A stretch of 46,134 bases of DNA, taken from contig CAMORT010000013.1 of the NCBI GenBank assembly GCA_946624065.1, positions 1 to 46,134 of the forward strand. The letters are read 5' to 3'. Source of the stretch: F23-D06 sp002392325. GTDB taxonomy: Bacteria > Bacteroidota > Bacteroidia > Bacteroidales > WCHB1-69. Position 1 is the first letter of the stretch, and the number at the start of each line of letters is the position of its first letter. Made by a program: the position numbers and the translations under genes. Shown here piece by piece: positions 16,030 to 23,811 of this stretch. The notes below the pieces were generated by a model that searched no databases, was not told the origin of the DNA, and saw only the letters and a program-made list of their open reading frames with translations.

Positions 16030-16683
16030 ATGGTAGAGCAAACGCGCCTCATCAATGCACAGTTTAATTCCAACACCTACATCCTCTCCATGGAGGATGA
16101 GGTTTCGGTTTGGCTGGTGGATCCGGGTGATGCTCAACCTGTTTTTGACTGGATAAGGCAGAATAACAAAAAAGACTTGAAGGGAATCCTGCTCACCCAC
16201 ACACATTTTGACCATATTTATGGTGTAAACGAGCTTTTGGAGAAATATCCTGAGTGTTTGATTTATGTCGCCAATGAATACGGGAAAGAGGGACTTACAA
16301 ACATCAAGCAAAACGGTTCCAAATACACTGGTAATCCCATTGTGATAGAAAAGCATGCCAATATTCGTTTTTTTGAGCACAAAATGAATCTTTGGCCCAA
16401 TGTGGAACTTTCTTCACTAATCACCCCCGGCCATTCCGACGACTCCATCTGTTTTATGATAGAAAATCTGTTGTTTACAGGAGACACTCTGATTAAGGGA
16501 CTCCGCACTGTGACCAAAATCCGAGGGGGATCGGTAGAAAAATTGACTGATTCCATCCAGCATTTCAAACAATGGCAAGGACTTGGATATCTGGTCTGTC
16601 CTGGGCACGGGGAAGAGTTTGATTTGGATAAGTACGATTTGGGAAGAGCAATCAATGGTTCAAACACAAAGTCATCTTTATAA
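16030..16683 (+). CDS. Metallo-beta-lactamase-fold hydrolase (glyoxalase II-like)
   Basis: A 217-residue MBL-fold protein with the metal motif THTHFDH (H57, H59, D61, H62), then TPGHSDDSICFM (third His), LFTGDTLIKG (bridging Asp) and CPGHGEEF (last His). All metal ligands are present, so it is probably active. Family members hydrolyse thioesters, phosphodiesters or lactams. Lying 10 bp after KAS III, a thioesterase role releasing or proofreading carrier-bound intermediates is possible. A general hydroxyacylglutathione-hydrolase-like role cannot be excluded. Confidence 0.9.
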   Translation: MVEQTRLINAQFNSNTYILSMEDEVSVWLVDPGDAQPVFDWIRQNNKKDLKGILLTHTHFDHIYGVNELLEKYPECLIYVANEYGKEGLTNIKQNGSKYTGNPIVIEKHANIRFFEHKMNLWPNVELSSLITPGHSDDSICFMIENLLFTGDTLIKGLRTVTKIRGGSVEKLTDSIQHFKQWQGLGYLVCPGHGEEFDLDKYDLGRAINGSNTKSSL

Positions 16684-16695
16684 AACAAACATACG

Positions 16696-19242
16696 ATGAA
16701 AAAAGAGATCTTAAAGAAAAGTATTCCTTATGTGGTGGCATTAGCCATCTTCATTATCTTATCCCTCATATACGCCGCTCCTGAAGTGTTTGACGGAAAA
16801 GTGTTGCAGGCCGGCGACCAGATTAGTGGCAAGGGTATGGCACACGAAGTGGTTGACTATCACCAAAAAACCGGTGATTACAGCTGGTGGACAGGGTCCA
16901 TGTTCGGCGGTATGCCAACCTACCAAATCGGTGGTGGAAAATATCCCGCACCGGCAGTGGACATCCCATACAATAAAATCACCCGCCTGGGGTTCACGGG
17001 ATTGCTCGCCCTGTTTATGGGATACTTTATCGGTTTCTTTATCTTGCTAAGATCATTCAAAATCAACGAATGGCTTTCTATTATTGGATCTATTGCCATT
17101 ACCTTATCCACCTATTTTATGCTGATTATCCCTGCAGGGCACAACGCAAAGGTTATTGCCATAGCTCTGCTGGCCCCAATTATTGGCGGATTCTATCTCA
17201 TTTATCGGAAAAAGTACGGATGGGGTGCCATTATTACTCTTATTTACACATCCATAGGCATCATGATGCACCCTCAGATGACTTATTATATTTTCATGCT
17301 TATTGGTGTACTATTCATTGCAGAACTCTTTATTCACATTCGTGAAAAACGCTGGAAAGACCTGGCTATCAGTACCCTCGTGTTTGCCCTTTGTTTCGGC
17401 ATAGGTGTTGGCACACAAATCACTCCTTTCATGGCCAACCGTGAGTATGCCAAAGAGACCATGCGTGGCGGACATTCGGAACTGGCAAAAGAGGATGATG
17501 CCACCAATAAGACAGAAGGCCTGGATTTGTCCTATATCACCCAATACAGTTATGGTATTGGAGAAACGGCCACTTTGCTGATCCCAGGAGCCAAGGGATA
17601 TGCCTCATCCTACAATGTGGGCACAAATTCCAAAATCTACCAGGCAATGATACAAAATGGCGTACCAAGACGCCAGGCAGAGGATTATTGCAAAGGAATG
17701 CCTACCTATTGGGGCGGTGTGGAAGGCACTTCCGGACCAGTATATGCCGGTGCCATCATCTGTTTCCTTTTCATTCTAGGACTGCTCATCGTCAAAGGAC
17801 CCTATAAGTGGGCTCTGTTGGCTGCTACTATTTGCTCCATCCTGCTGTCATGGGGTTACAACTTCATGCCTCTGCAGGAATTCTTCGCCAACTATTTCCC
17901 CATGTACACCAAATTCAGGGCAGTGGAATCCATACTGATTGTGGCCGAAATCACCATCCCATTGCTTGGTTTCTTGGCATTGCGTGAGATTATGGATCAG
18001 AAACTTGACAAGAAACTAATCGTAAAACATGTGCTCATCGCTGCTGCGGCAACGGCGGGACTTTGCTTGTTGGCCTTCATCGCCAGTTTCTTCCTTGACT
18101 ATTCCTGGGGCCGCGATGCGGACATTTTCGCCCAGTGGCCAGATTGGTTATCTTCTGCCGTGATTGCCGAACGCGGTGCCATTTTGCGCATAAGCGCCAT
18201 CCGTTCTTTGGTCTTCGTCATTCTGGGAGCGCTTTTAGTTTGGCTCTATGTTCAGGAAAAACTTAAATTCGGGTATTTTGCGGCCATTCTTGGCGTTTTA
18301 GTGCTTGCCGACATGTGGACTATTGACCGCAAATTCTTCAACGACAATAATTTTGTCAAAGAGAAGAACATCAAAGCGTATTTTGCCAAAAAACCGTGGG
18401 AAGAGGCCATTTTAGAGAAAGAAAAGGATAATCCGAGTTTCCGTGTGTTTAATCTGACCGATCCTCAGGGACCGTTCAATGATGCCCGAACCTCTTATTA
18501 TCTCAAATCCATAGGAGGTTACAACGCCGCAAAACTGCGTCGCTACCAAGATCTGATTGATGCCCACCTCACTTCAGAAATCAATCCCATGTACAAATCT
18601 ATCGTACAACAAGGCAACCAATTATCTCTTACCACTGGAGATTCCACCGGATTTCCAGTATTGAACATGCTGAACATGAAATATGCGATAGTATCGGGTG
18701 GTGAAGGAAACGGGCAATTTGTCGTGGAAAACCCCAATGCCATGGGCAACGCCTGGTTTGTTGATAATGTGATAATTGCGCAGAATCCCAATGAAGAGTC
18801 AGATGCTTTGAACACCATCAACTTGCACAACACTCTGGTGACAGATGTGAAATTCAAGGATTTCGTTAAGAACTTCCGTCCGCACCATGACACTACAGCC
18901 AAAATCCAACTAACCAAATATGCACCCGACTATGTGGAATACGATTGTTCTGCCGCTGAGGACGCGATTGCTGTTTTTTCAGAAATCTATTATCCTTATG
19001 GTTGGAACGCATACATTGATGGCAAACCAGTTGATCATTTCCGGGCCAATTATACATTGCGTGCGATGAATGTGCCCGCCGGACAGCACCACATTCGTTT
19101 TGAGTTCCGTCCCGCCACGGTGGAGAAATGGGGTAAATTAGCCATAGCCAGTAAATATGTGATGAACCTGATAATACTTGGTATTATAGGTTTCGCAATT
19201 TACAAGGGTGTAAAGAGAAGAAAAACTGAGAAAGTAGCGTAA
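16696..19242 (+). CDS. YfhO-family multi-pass membrane protein
   Basis: An 848-residue integral membrane protein. An N-terminal segment (VALAIFIILSLIYAAPEVF) is followed by the SWWTGSMFGGMPTYQ loop, about a dozen hydrophobic segments to residue 540, and a large C-terminal extracytoplasmic domain that ends with one more helix and a basic tail. This layout and the motifs match the YfhO family (GT-C-like). Gram-positive relatives transfer lipid-linked sugars onto teichoic acid or glycolipid; the role in Bacteroidota is unclear. As the last gene of the operon (12 bp after the hydrolase), it may decorate the surface glycan built from the operon's product. Confidence 0.9.
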   Translation: MKKEILKKSIPYVVALAIFIILSLIYAAPEVFDGKVLQAGDQISGKGMAHEVVDYHQKTGDYSWWTGSMFGGMPTYQIGGGKYPAPAVDIPYNKITRLGFTGLLALFMGYFIGFFILLRSFKINEWLSIIGSIAITLSTYFMLIIPAGHNAKVIAIALLAPIIGGFYLIYRKKYGWGAIITLIYTSIGIMMHPQMTYYIFMLIGVLFIAELFIHIREKRWKDLAISTLVFALCFGIGVGTQITPFMANREYAKETMRGGHSELAKEDDATNKTEGLDLSYITQYSYGIGETATLLIPGAKGYASSYNVGTNSKIYQAMIQNGVPRRQAEDYCKGMPTYWGGVEGTSGPVYAGAIICFLFILGLLIVKGPYKWALLAATICSILLSWGYNFMPLQEFFANYFPMYTKFRAVESILIVAEITIPLLGFLALREIMDQKLDKKLIVKHVLIAAAATAGLCLLAFIASFFLDYSWGRDADIFAQWPDWLSSAVIAERGAILRISAIRSLVFVILGALLVWLYVQEKLKFGYFAAILGVLVLADMWTIDRKFFNDNNFVKEKNIKAYFAKKPWEEAILEKEKDNPSFRVFNLTDPQGPFNDARTSYYLKSIGGYNAAKLRRYQDLIDAHLTSEINPMYKSIVQQGNQLSLTTGDSTGFPVLNMLNMKYAIVSGGEGNGQFVVENPNAMGNAWFVDNVIIAQNPNEESDALNTINLHNTLVTDVKFKDFVKNFRPHHDTTAKIQLTKYAPDYVEYDCSAAEDAIAVFSEIYYPYGWNAYIDGKPVDHFRANYTLRAMNVPAGQHHIRFEFRPATVEKWGKLAIASKYVMNLIILGIIGFAIYKGVKRRKTEKVA

Positions 19243-19256
19243 TATCCGCTATCACA

Positions 19257-20201
19257 TCACACTTTAACAGTCTTCATCACCCACTTCACCAGTGGAGTGG
19301 GCACCAGCCCGCCGAGGCAGAAAACCAGGTCTTTGGCATCGGACATGTTGCGTAATGCTTCGAAATAGAGTTTTGCATTTTCCCTAAAGTGCCACCATGT
19401 CTTCTTGCCGAACGCCAATCCGTTGTAGTAGGCCAATGTGGCGTTCATATACCGTTTGCGCACGGCCTTGTTGGGTTCGTGCTGGTATAAATCTTTATAC
19501 AAATCGTATGTGGTGAAATTTTTCTTGTTTTGGTCTACTTTGCTCCAAATACCACTATCAACCACTCGGTAAGTGGCCATCACCTCAGGCATATAATACC
19601 CTTTCGCATTCTTCAAGGCATAATAAACAATGTGTACATCCCGACTATACTTGAATTTAGTGAAAGAATCTTGGTCAACAGCATCCTTCCGGTAAATCAT
19701 GGTCAAAGTCTTCGTTATCCACACCCAGGGAAGGGTATCAAAAGTGAACGACATAGGGGATGTGTAAAGATCATTCACTGGTGAAGGAAGAATTTCCCCA
19801 TCCTTTAACACATTCCAATTATGACACACAAGATTATAATCCGGATGTGTTTCCAGAAAATCCACTTGCTTTTGAAGTTTATCGGGATCTATCCAATAGT
19901 CATCGCCCTCGCAAAAACCAATGTATTTACAATTTTCTTCCCACTTCTTAAAATAAGGATATTTGGTTCTTTTGATACTGTAATGGTTTTCAGAGAGGTA
20001 CTCCGCTTTTACTATATCCGGATATTTTTTTTCATATTCACGAATAATGGTCGGATTGTTATCCGTACTAGCATCATCAACTACTACAACTATGAAGGGG
20101 AAAGTTGTTCTTTGTGCAACAATTCCCTCCAAAGTTTGGCCGATGTACTTTTCCTGATTATATGTGGCACACCGAATGCATACTAGAGGTTGATTAGACA
20201 T
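19257..20201 (-). CDS. Family 2 glycosyltransferase
   Basis: A 314-residue GT-A glycosyltransferase. It begins with CIRCATYNQEKYIGQTLEGI, has the nucleotide-binding VVVDDASTDNNP, and the metal-binding acidic motif GFCEGDDYWIDPDKLQKQ. Such enzymes add one sugar to a growing surface polysaccharide at the inner membrane. It is the last gene of the AT-rich minus-strand cassette and converges on YfhO with a 14-bp gap. It would complete or extend the unit that LicD modifies; donor and acceptor are unknown. Confidence 0.92.
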   Translation of the reverse strand: MSNQPLVCIRCATYNQEKYIGQTLEGIVAQRTTFPFIVVVVDDASTDNNPTIIREYEKKYPDIVKAEYLSENHYSIKRTKYPYFKKWEENCKYIGFCEGDDYWIDPDKLQKQVDFLETHPDYNLVCHNWNVLKDGEILPSPVNDLYTSPMSFTFDTLPWVWITKTLTMIYRKDAVDQDSFTKFKYSRDVHIVYYALKNAKGYYMPEVMATYRVVDSGIWSKVDQNKKNFTTYDLYKDLYQHEPNKAVRKRYMNATLAYYNGLAFGKKTWWHFRENAKLYFEALRNMSDAKDLVFCLGGLVPTPLVKWVMKTVKV

Positions 20202-20207
20202 AAGATA

Positions 20208-20846
20208 TTATTTTTCGGCAACAATAGCATAAAAATGAGTGTTCTCCCATCTATTACATTCAGGTGGGTATATGTCATACACTTGAGCATTTTTGTACCC
20301 GATATTTTTCAGGCAGAGAACTTCTTTGTCAATCTTTCGATATTGAGCATAATAATTACACTTTTGTTCCTCTGAATACCCTTCTACAACAACATCCTCC
20401 TTGACACCGAATTGATTTTTCACAATTATCTTACCACCATTTTTTAAAACCGGGAAGAACTTTTTATAGATATCAATTGCTTCATTTTCATTGAAATAAT
20501 GCATCGTTCCAAATATAGTAACCATATCATAGTCAAACTCACCAATCACATACTCATCAAACGTTTGATTCACAACTTTAATGTTATCACTTTGATTGAT
20601 GAACTTGGTGAATGGCACAAATGGTTCAATTGCCGTAATAGACCCTACTTTATCATATATTTTATTGATGATAAGGCCTGTCCCACTGCCTAAATCCATG
20701 ATTTTAGATTTCTTATGAGCGAATTTCATAATAAAATCCGCATCCATTTGTGAAAAGTCACTTGATTTAGCGAGTTTTACAGATTTTGGATCATCGCTAT
20801 TCTGCGACATCAACTTAAAGAAATTCAGAGCTTCTTTATTTTCCAT
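20208..20846 (-). CDS. Class I SAM-dependent methyltransferase
   Basis: A 212-residue protein with SAM motif I (KIMDLGSGTGLIINKIYD), an acidic residue ending strand 2 (ITAIEPF) and motif IV-like YDMVTIFGTMHYFNENEA. It has the pattern of a small-molecule or sugar O/N-methyltransferase. It overlaps the racemase gene by 11 bp, and a 6-bp gap separates it from the glycosyltransferase. GC content is strikingly low (one 60-bp line is about 23% GC). A likely role is methylation of the sugar or amino-acid substituent made by this cassette. Confidence 0.88.
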   Translation of the reverse strand: MENKEALNFFKLMSQNSDDPKSVKLAKSSDFSQMDADFIMKFAHKKSKIMDLGSGTGLIINKIYDKVGSITAIEPFVPFTKFINQSDNIKVVNQTFDEYVIGEFDYDMVTIFGTMHYFNENEAIDIYKKFFPVLKNGGKIIVKNQFGVKEDVVVEGYSEEQKCNYYAQYRKIDKEVLCLKNIGYKNAQVYDIYPPECNRWENTHFYAIVAEK

Positions 20847-21549
20847 TATTTATTTTGTTAATTTCAATAATTCTTTCAGCCAACACCTCCAGTGAATCCA
20901 CAACACACTCATTTTCATAATCAACTCTAATATCGGTACATCCCATAATGACAATTTCCGCACCTTTTTCCTTTAAATGGTTATATACTTTATCAAAAAT
21001 AAAAAAGGGACGGTCTTCAGAATCTATGGAATCAAATCTGTGGTTGTTTTTCACATTGCAGATTCCTTTTGTTACCTCTTTTTGATATTCTTCATTGGGA
21101 TATATCAATTGTGCAGATGGAAAAACCTTTGAAAAATACTTTTCGTAAACTCCTCCCTTCAAGCACCCATCAGAAGCCACAAGTCCAAATCTAGTTTTAC
21201 CTGTTTCTCTGCACTTTAGAGCAACTTCTTCAATCATGTTTATGAAAGGGATATCTATTTGCTCTTGTAAAACAGGTAATGCATAATGTGCAGTATTACA
21301 ACACATGCACAACATATCGGCACCAGCACTTTTCAATTTCTTCCCCACCATTACATAATCATCAATGAAACTAGGGCCTCTGCCTTCCAAAAACATACTT
21401 CTAGAGGGCGCTTGGGTAGCCTGATAAATAATCATTTCAGGGTGATGACAATCCCTAAATGCACCATCTTGCGTGAAACGCATTTCAATTAGTTCACACA
21501 ATTTATTTGTTGCGGCCACGCCTGCACCGCCTATAACTCCGATAATCAT
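20836..21549 (-). CDS. Aspartate/glutamate racemase family protein
   Basis: A 237-residue member of the Asp/Glu racemase family. It starts IGVIGGAGVAATNKLCELI and keeps both catalytic cysteines, in CMCCNTAHYALPVL and VIMGCTDIRVDY. With both Cys present it should be a working cofactor-independent racemase or epimerase. An amino-acid racemase inside a glycan cassette suggests that a D-amino acid, or a related alpha-hydroxy/amino acid, is part of the decoration. It directly abuts the nucleotidyltransferase gene (stop 21550, start 21549) and overlaps the methyltransferase. Confidence 0.88.
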   Translation of the reverse strand: MIIGVIGGAGVAATNKLCELIEMRFTQDGAFRDCHHPEMIIYQATQAPSRSMFLEGRGPSFIDDYVMVGKKLKSAGADMLCMCCNTAHYALPVLQEQIDIPFINMIEEVALKCRETGKTRFGLVASDGCLKGGVYEKYFSKVFPSAQLIYPNEEYQKEVTKGICNVKNNHRFDSIDSEDRPFFIFDKVYNHLKEKGAEIVIMGCTDIRVDYENECVVDSLEVLAERIIEINKINNGK

Positions 21550-22185
21550 TTATATCCAATTTTTTGTAATTTCCATCACACGAGTGTAGTCGCTGTAGGT
21601 ATCTATATCGTATGCCCTGATCTTTATCCCTTTCAAAGGCAGATAGGGTTCTAATTGGTTAAAAACATTTCCAGAAGAATATTTAATCTTGTCGCGCATT
21701 ATACAAGCAGGACCCGTCCATTCATAATCACCTGTTTCTCTAGAAAAAGCCAACACATTACCCTTGTCATCTGTTTGAACATAAACCGCTTCATCTGAAC
21801 TTTTTTCCGCATAACAAATAAATTCTCCTTCCGTATTCAGAATAGTCTTCACATCATCTGGGTGCACAAGCAAATCACCGTCCCACTCTATGGCAAAATC
21901 ATTACCATGTTGCGCTCCCAAATAAAAACTGGCACCCGTTTTGGTCTCAAAATAACGATGATTATATACAAAAACAACATCGTTTCTATATTTCAGGACT
22001 TCTTCAATAATGTCATTAGCCTGATATCCTATCACAATTCGAATGTCTTCAACTTCTTTTAATAACTCTAACTGCCATGCTATCAGCGACCGCCCATTAA
22101 CTTTAATGAGGGCTTTCGTTTGACCCAAACCCAAACGGGAACCAATTCCCGCACAACTTATAACAACTGACTTAATTGACGACAT
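21550..22185 (-). CDS. NTP transferase (LicC-like cytidylyltransferase family)
   Basis: A 211-residue nucleotidyltransferase. The signature loop is SCAGIGSRLGLGQTKALIKV (GxGxRLG then Lys). The metal-binding acidic pair is probably in FAIEWDGDLLVHPDD, and WTGPACIM lies in the second half. It resembles small CTP-dependent transferases such as LicC (phosphocholine cytidylyltransferase) and sugar-1-phosphate nucleotidyltransferases. It overlaps the HAD gene by 28 bp, and with LicD upstream it most likely makes a CDP-activated alcohol, amine or sugar that LicD transfers. The substrate is not known; no choline kinase is visible. Confidence 0.88.
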   Translation of the reverse strand: MSSIKSVVISCAGIGSRLGLGQTKALIKVNGRSLIAWQLELLKEVEDIRIVIGYQANDIIEEVLKYRNDVVFVYNHRYFETKTGASFYLGAQHGNDFAIEWDGDLLVHPDDVKTILNTEGEFICYAEKSSDEAVYVQTDDKGNVLAFSRETGDYEWTGPACIMRDKIKYSSGNVFNQLEPYLPLKGIKIRAYDIDTYSDYTRVMEITKNWI

Positions 22186-22775
22186 AATGCTTCTTCATTA
22201 AAAATAAGATAATCTGTTATTGGTAAAATGCTTTTTGACGGATAATGAGTAGTACCAACAGAAATGGCAATGTCAGCCACACGCATGGCCTCTAGATCAT
22301 TATTCCCATCACCAATAAATACAACCTTGTATCCCTCTTGTTGATAATTTTCAACAATTTGTTCTTTCCGTAGGATTTTTGTCAACTTCACCACCTTGTT
22401 GTTTTCCACTATAGAATCAGAACAATAGTAAGCGCAACCGATCTTTTGAAGTAATTTATAAGACCAGCATTCCAAGTTACCCGTAGCAATTGCACAATTA
22501 TCCCGATGGGTTTGGATAAACTCCAACAAATGAGGATACAATTTTGTTGTTTCAAGGAGATCTGCCACCTCAGAAACAGGAAGTTTTCCTAAAATGAATA
22601 CTCTTCTTATAAAACTTTCCACAAAAGGAATATTACCTTGTATGGTTTCTTTGGTTAGGTTCTCTATTTCTTCTTCGACCTTGAAATGGTTTGCAATCAA
22701 AGGGAGTGTCTCCTCCGATGTGACTGTCCCATCAAGATCGAAAATAAACATTACAGGTTTTGTATCTGTATTCAT
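22158..22775 (-). CDS. HAD-superfamily phosphatase (phosphoserine phosphatase-like)
   Basis: A 205-residue HAD-IB-type protein. Motif I is FIFDLDGTVTSEETL (nucleophile and acid-base Asp), motif II lies near AIATGNLE, and motif III/IV is FIGDGNNDLEAMRVAD. It is related to phosphoserine phosphatases and probably acts on a small phospho-metabolite. The 28-bp overlap with the nucleotidyltransferase and the 9-bp gap to licD show operon membership. It may make a free alcohol precursor or act in the reverse sense as a phosphotransferase; the former is more usual. Confidence 0.88.
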   Translation of the reverse strand: MNTDTKPVMFIFDLDGTVTSEETLPLIANHFKVEEEIENLTKETIQGNIPFVESFIRRVFILGKLPVSEVADLLETTKLYPHLLEFIQTHRDNCAIATGNLECWSYKLLQKIGCAYYCSDSIVENNKVVKLTKILRKEQIVENYQQEGYKVVFIGDGNNDLEAMRVADIAISVGTTHYPSKSILPITDYLIFNEEALCRQLSQLL

Positions 22776-22784
22776 AATTTCGGA

Positions 22785-23639
22785 TTAGTCATAAAATTGG
22801 ACATTCGGACTGTGAGTAGTCCTTTTACTCGTTGGAGGAATCTCTAAAGCATCTTCCCCATAAAAATTTTTCAAAACAGCCACTGCATCGTAAGGAACAG
22901 GGAACAAGTGTCCCTCGAACTCAGCTTCCTTTAAAGGAAAAAGCCATTCATGTTTGAAAGGATACAATTCGTGGCCTTGAAAAATGTAAGTGTAATTATA
23001 GCGCCAATCGGTAGTCCCTTTATCTTTTGAATACCAATGTGCAAAACTTTTCACCATCTCAGCTAATGGGGTTAGGAGTGTTCCAATAATCGGATATTGC
23101 GTTTTACCATACATGGAAATTTCCTTTTTTCTCAGATATGGGTATTTGTTCACTTTCATGACAAACTTCTTGAGTGGCAAGGATATCTGTTCAACCGGGA
23201 CCACATCCAACAGGATTCCCTGTTCCTTAAAACCTTTATACACCTCAATAGGAAAATATGATTTCTTATCTCTGATTTTTATCACACTTTCCAAATAGTA
23301 ATTCTTATCAGTAGAAATATCTTGGTATGCAAATCTAGGAGACAATTCTTCCTTCATTACTTTTCGTAATTTCTTAATGTATTTGTATGGCATAGCCACA
23401 TCCACATCGTCATCCCAAGGAATGAACCCGTTATGCCTGACTGCTCCAAGTAAAGTACCACAATCCAACCAGTAAGGTATGTTATGTTTCCGGCATATCC
23501 TGTCAAATTCTACAAGAATCTCCAGTGAACGCATTTGAACTTTTCTCAACAAAGTTCCTTCTCCATTATATTTCGAAAAATCCTCTGTACACTCCAGTGT
23601 GCTTTGCGGCAGTTCGTATGATGCTCGTTCGTATTGCAT
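22785..23639 (-). CDS. LicD-family phosphotransferase
   Basis: The open frame reaches 23672 but runs over a -7 promoter box (23662-23669), so the start is set at 23639 (MQYERASYE), giving 284 residues. The LicD signature is complete: YWLDCGTLLGAVRHNG and PWDDDVDVAMPY, with the metal-binding Asp cluster. LicD proteins transfer phosphocholine, or other phospho-alcohols, from a CDP carrier to surface glycans. This is the first gene of a six-gene leftward cassette (licD, HAD, NTase, racemase, methyltransferase, GT2). The lack of choline uptake or kinase genes argues for a different phospho-substituent. Confidence 0.92.
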   Translation of the reverse strand: MQYERASYELPQSTLECTEDFSKYNGEGTLLRKVQMRSLEILVEFDRICRKHNIPYWLDCGTLLGAVRHNGFIPWDDDVDVAMPYKYIKKLRKVMKEELSPRFAYQDISTDKNYYLESVIKIRDKKSYFPIEVYKGFKEQGILLDVVPVEQISLPLKKFVMKVNKYPYLRKKEISMYGKTQYPIIGTLLTPLAEMVKSFAHWYSKDKGTTDWRYNYTYIFQGHELYPFKHEWLFPLKEAEFEGHLFPVPYDAVAVLKNFYGEDALEIPPTSKRTTHSPNVQFYD

Positions 23640-23661
23640 GTTACTATATATTTTGCGATTG

Positions 23662-23669
23662 CAAAAATA
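23662..23669 (-). promoter_or_regulatory. -7 element of the LicD cassette promoter
   Basis: On the minus strand TATTTTTG is an exact TAnnTTTG match, 22 nt before the start at 23639. It decides the choice of that start over the upstream ATG at 23672. Confidence 0.65.
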
Positions 23670-23765
23670 CAACTTTTTCCTTTATTCTCACCGCACTACT
23701 GTCACACTTATACTCAATACTTCCCTCTTTTTCTATTTGAGAAGAATCTATACTCTATTTCAGAT

Positions 23766-23811
23766 AAAAAAACACTGTTAGTTGCCTTTTGCAACATCAC
23801 AACACTGTGAT
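23766..23811 (-). terminator. Possible terminator of the T9SS cargo gene
   Basis: Two adjacent short hairpins (23796-23811, 6-bp stem spanning the stop codon; 23781-23795, 5-bp stem) are followed on the minus strand, after 8 nt, by a run of seven T (23766-23772). The spacing is imperfect. Confidence 0.35.
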
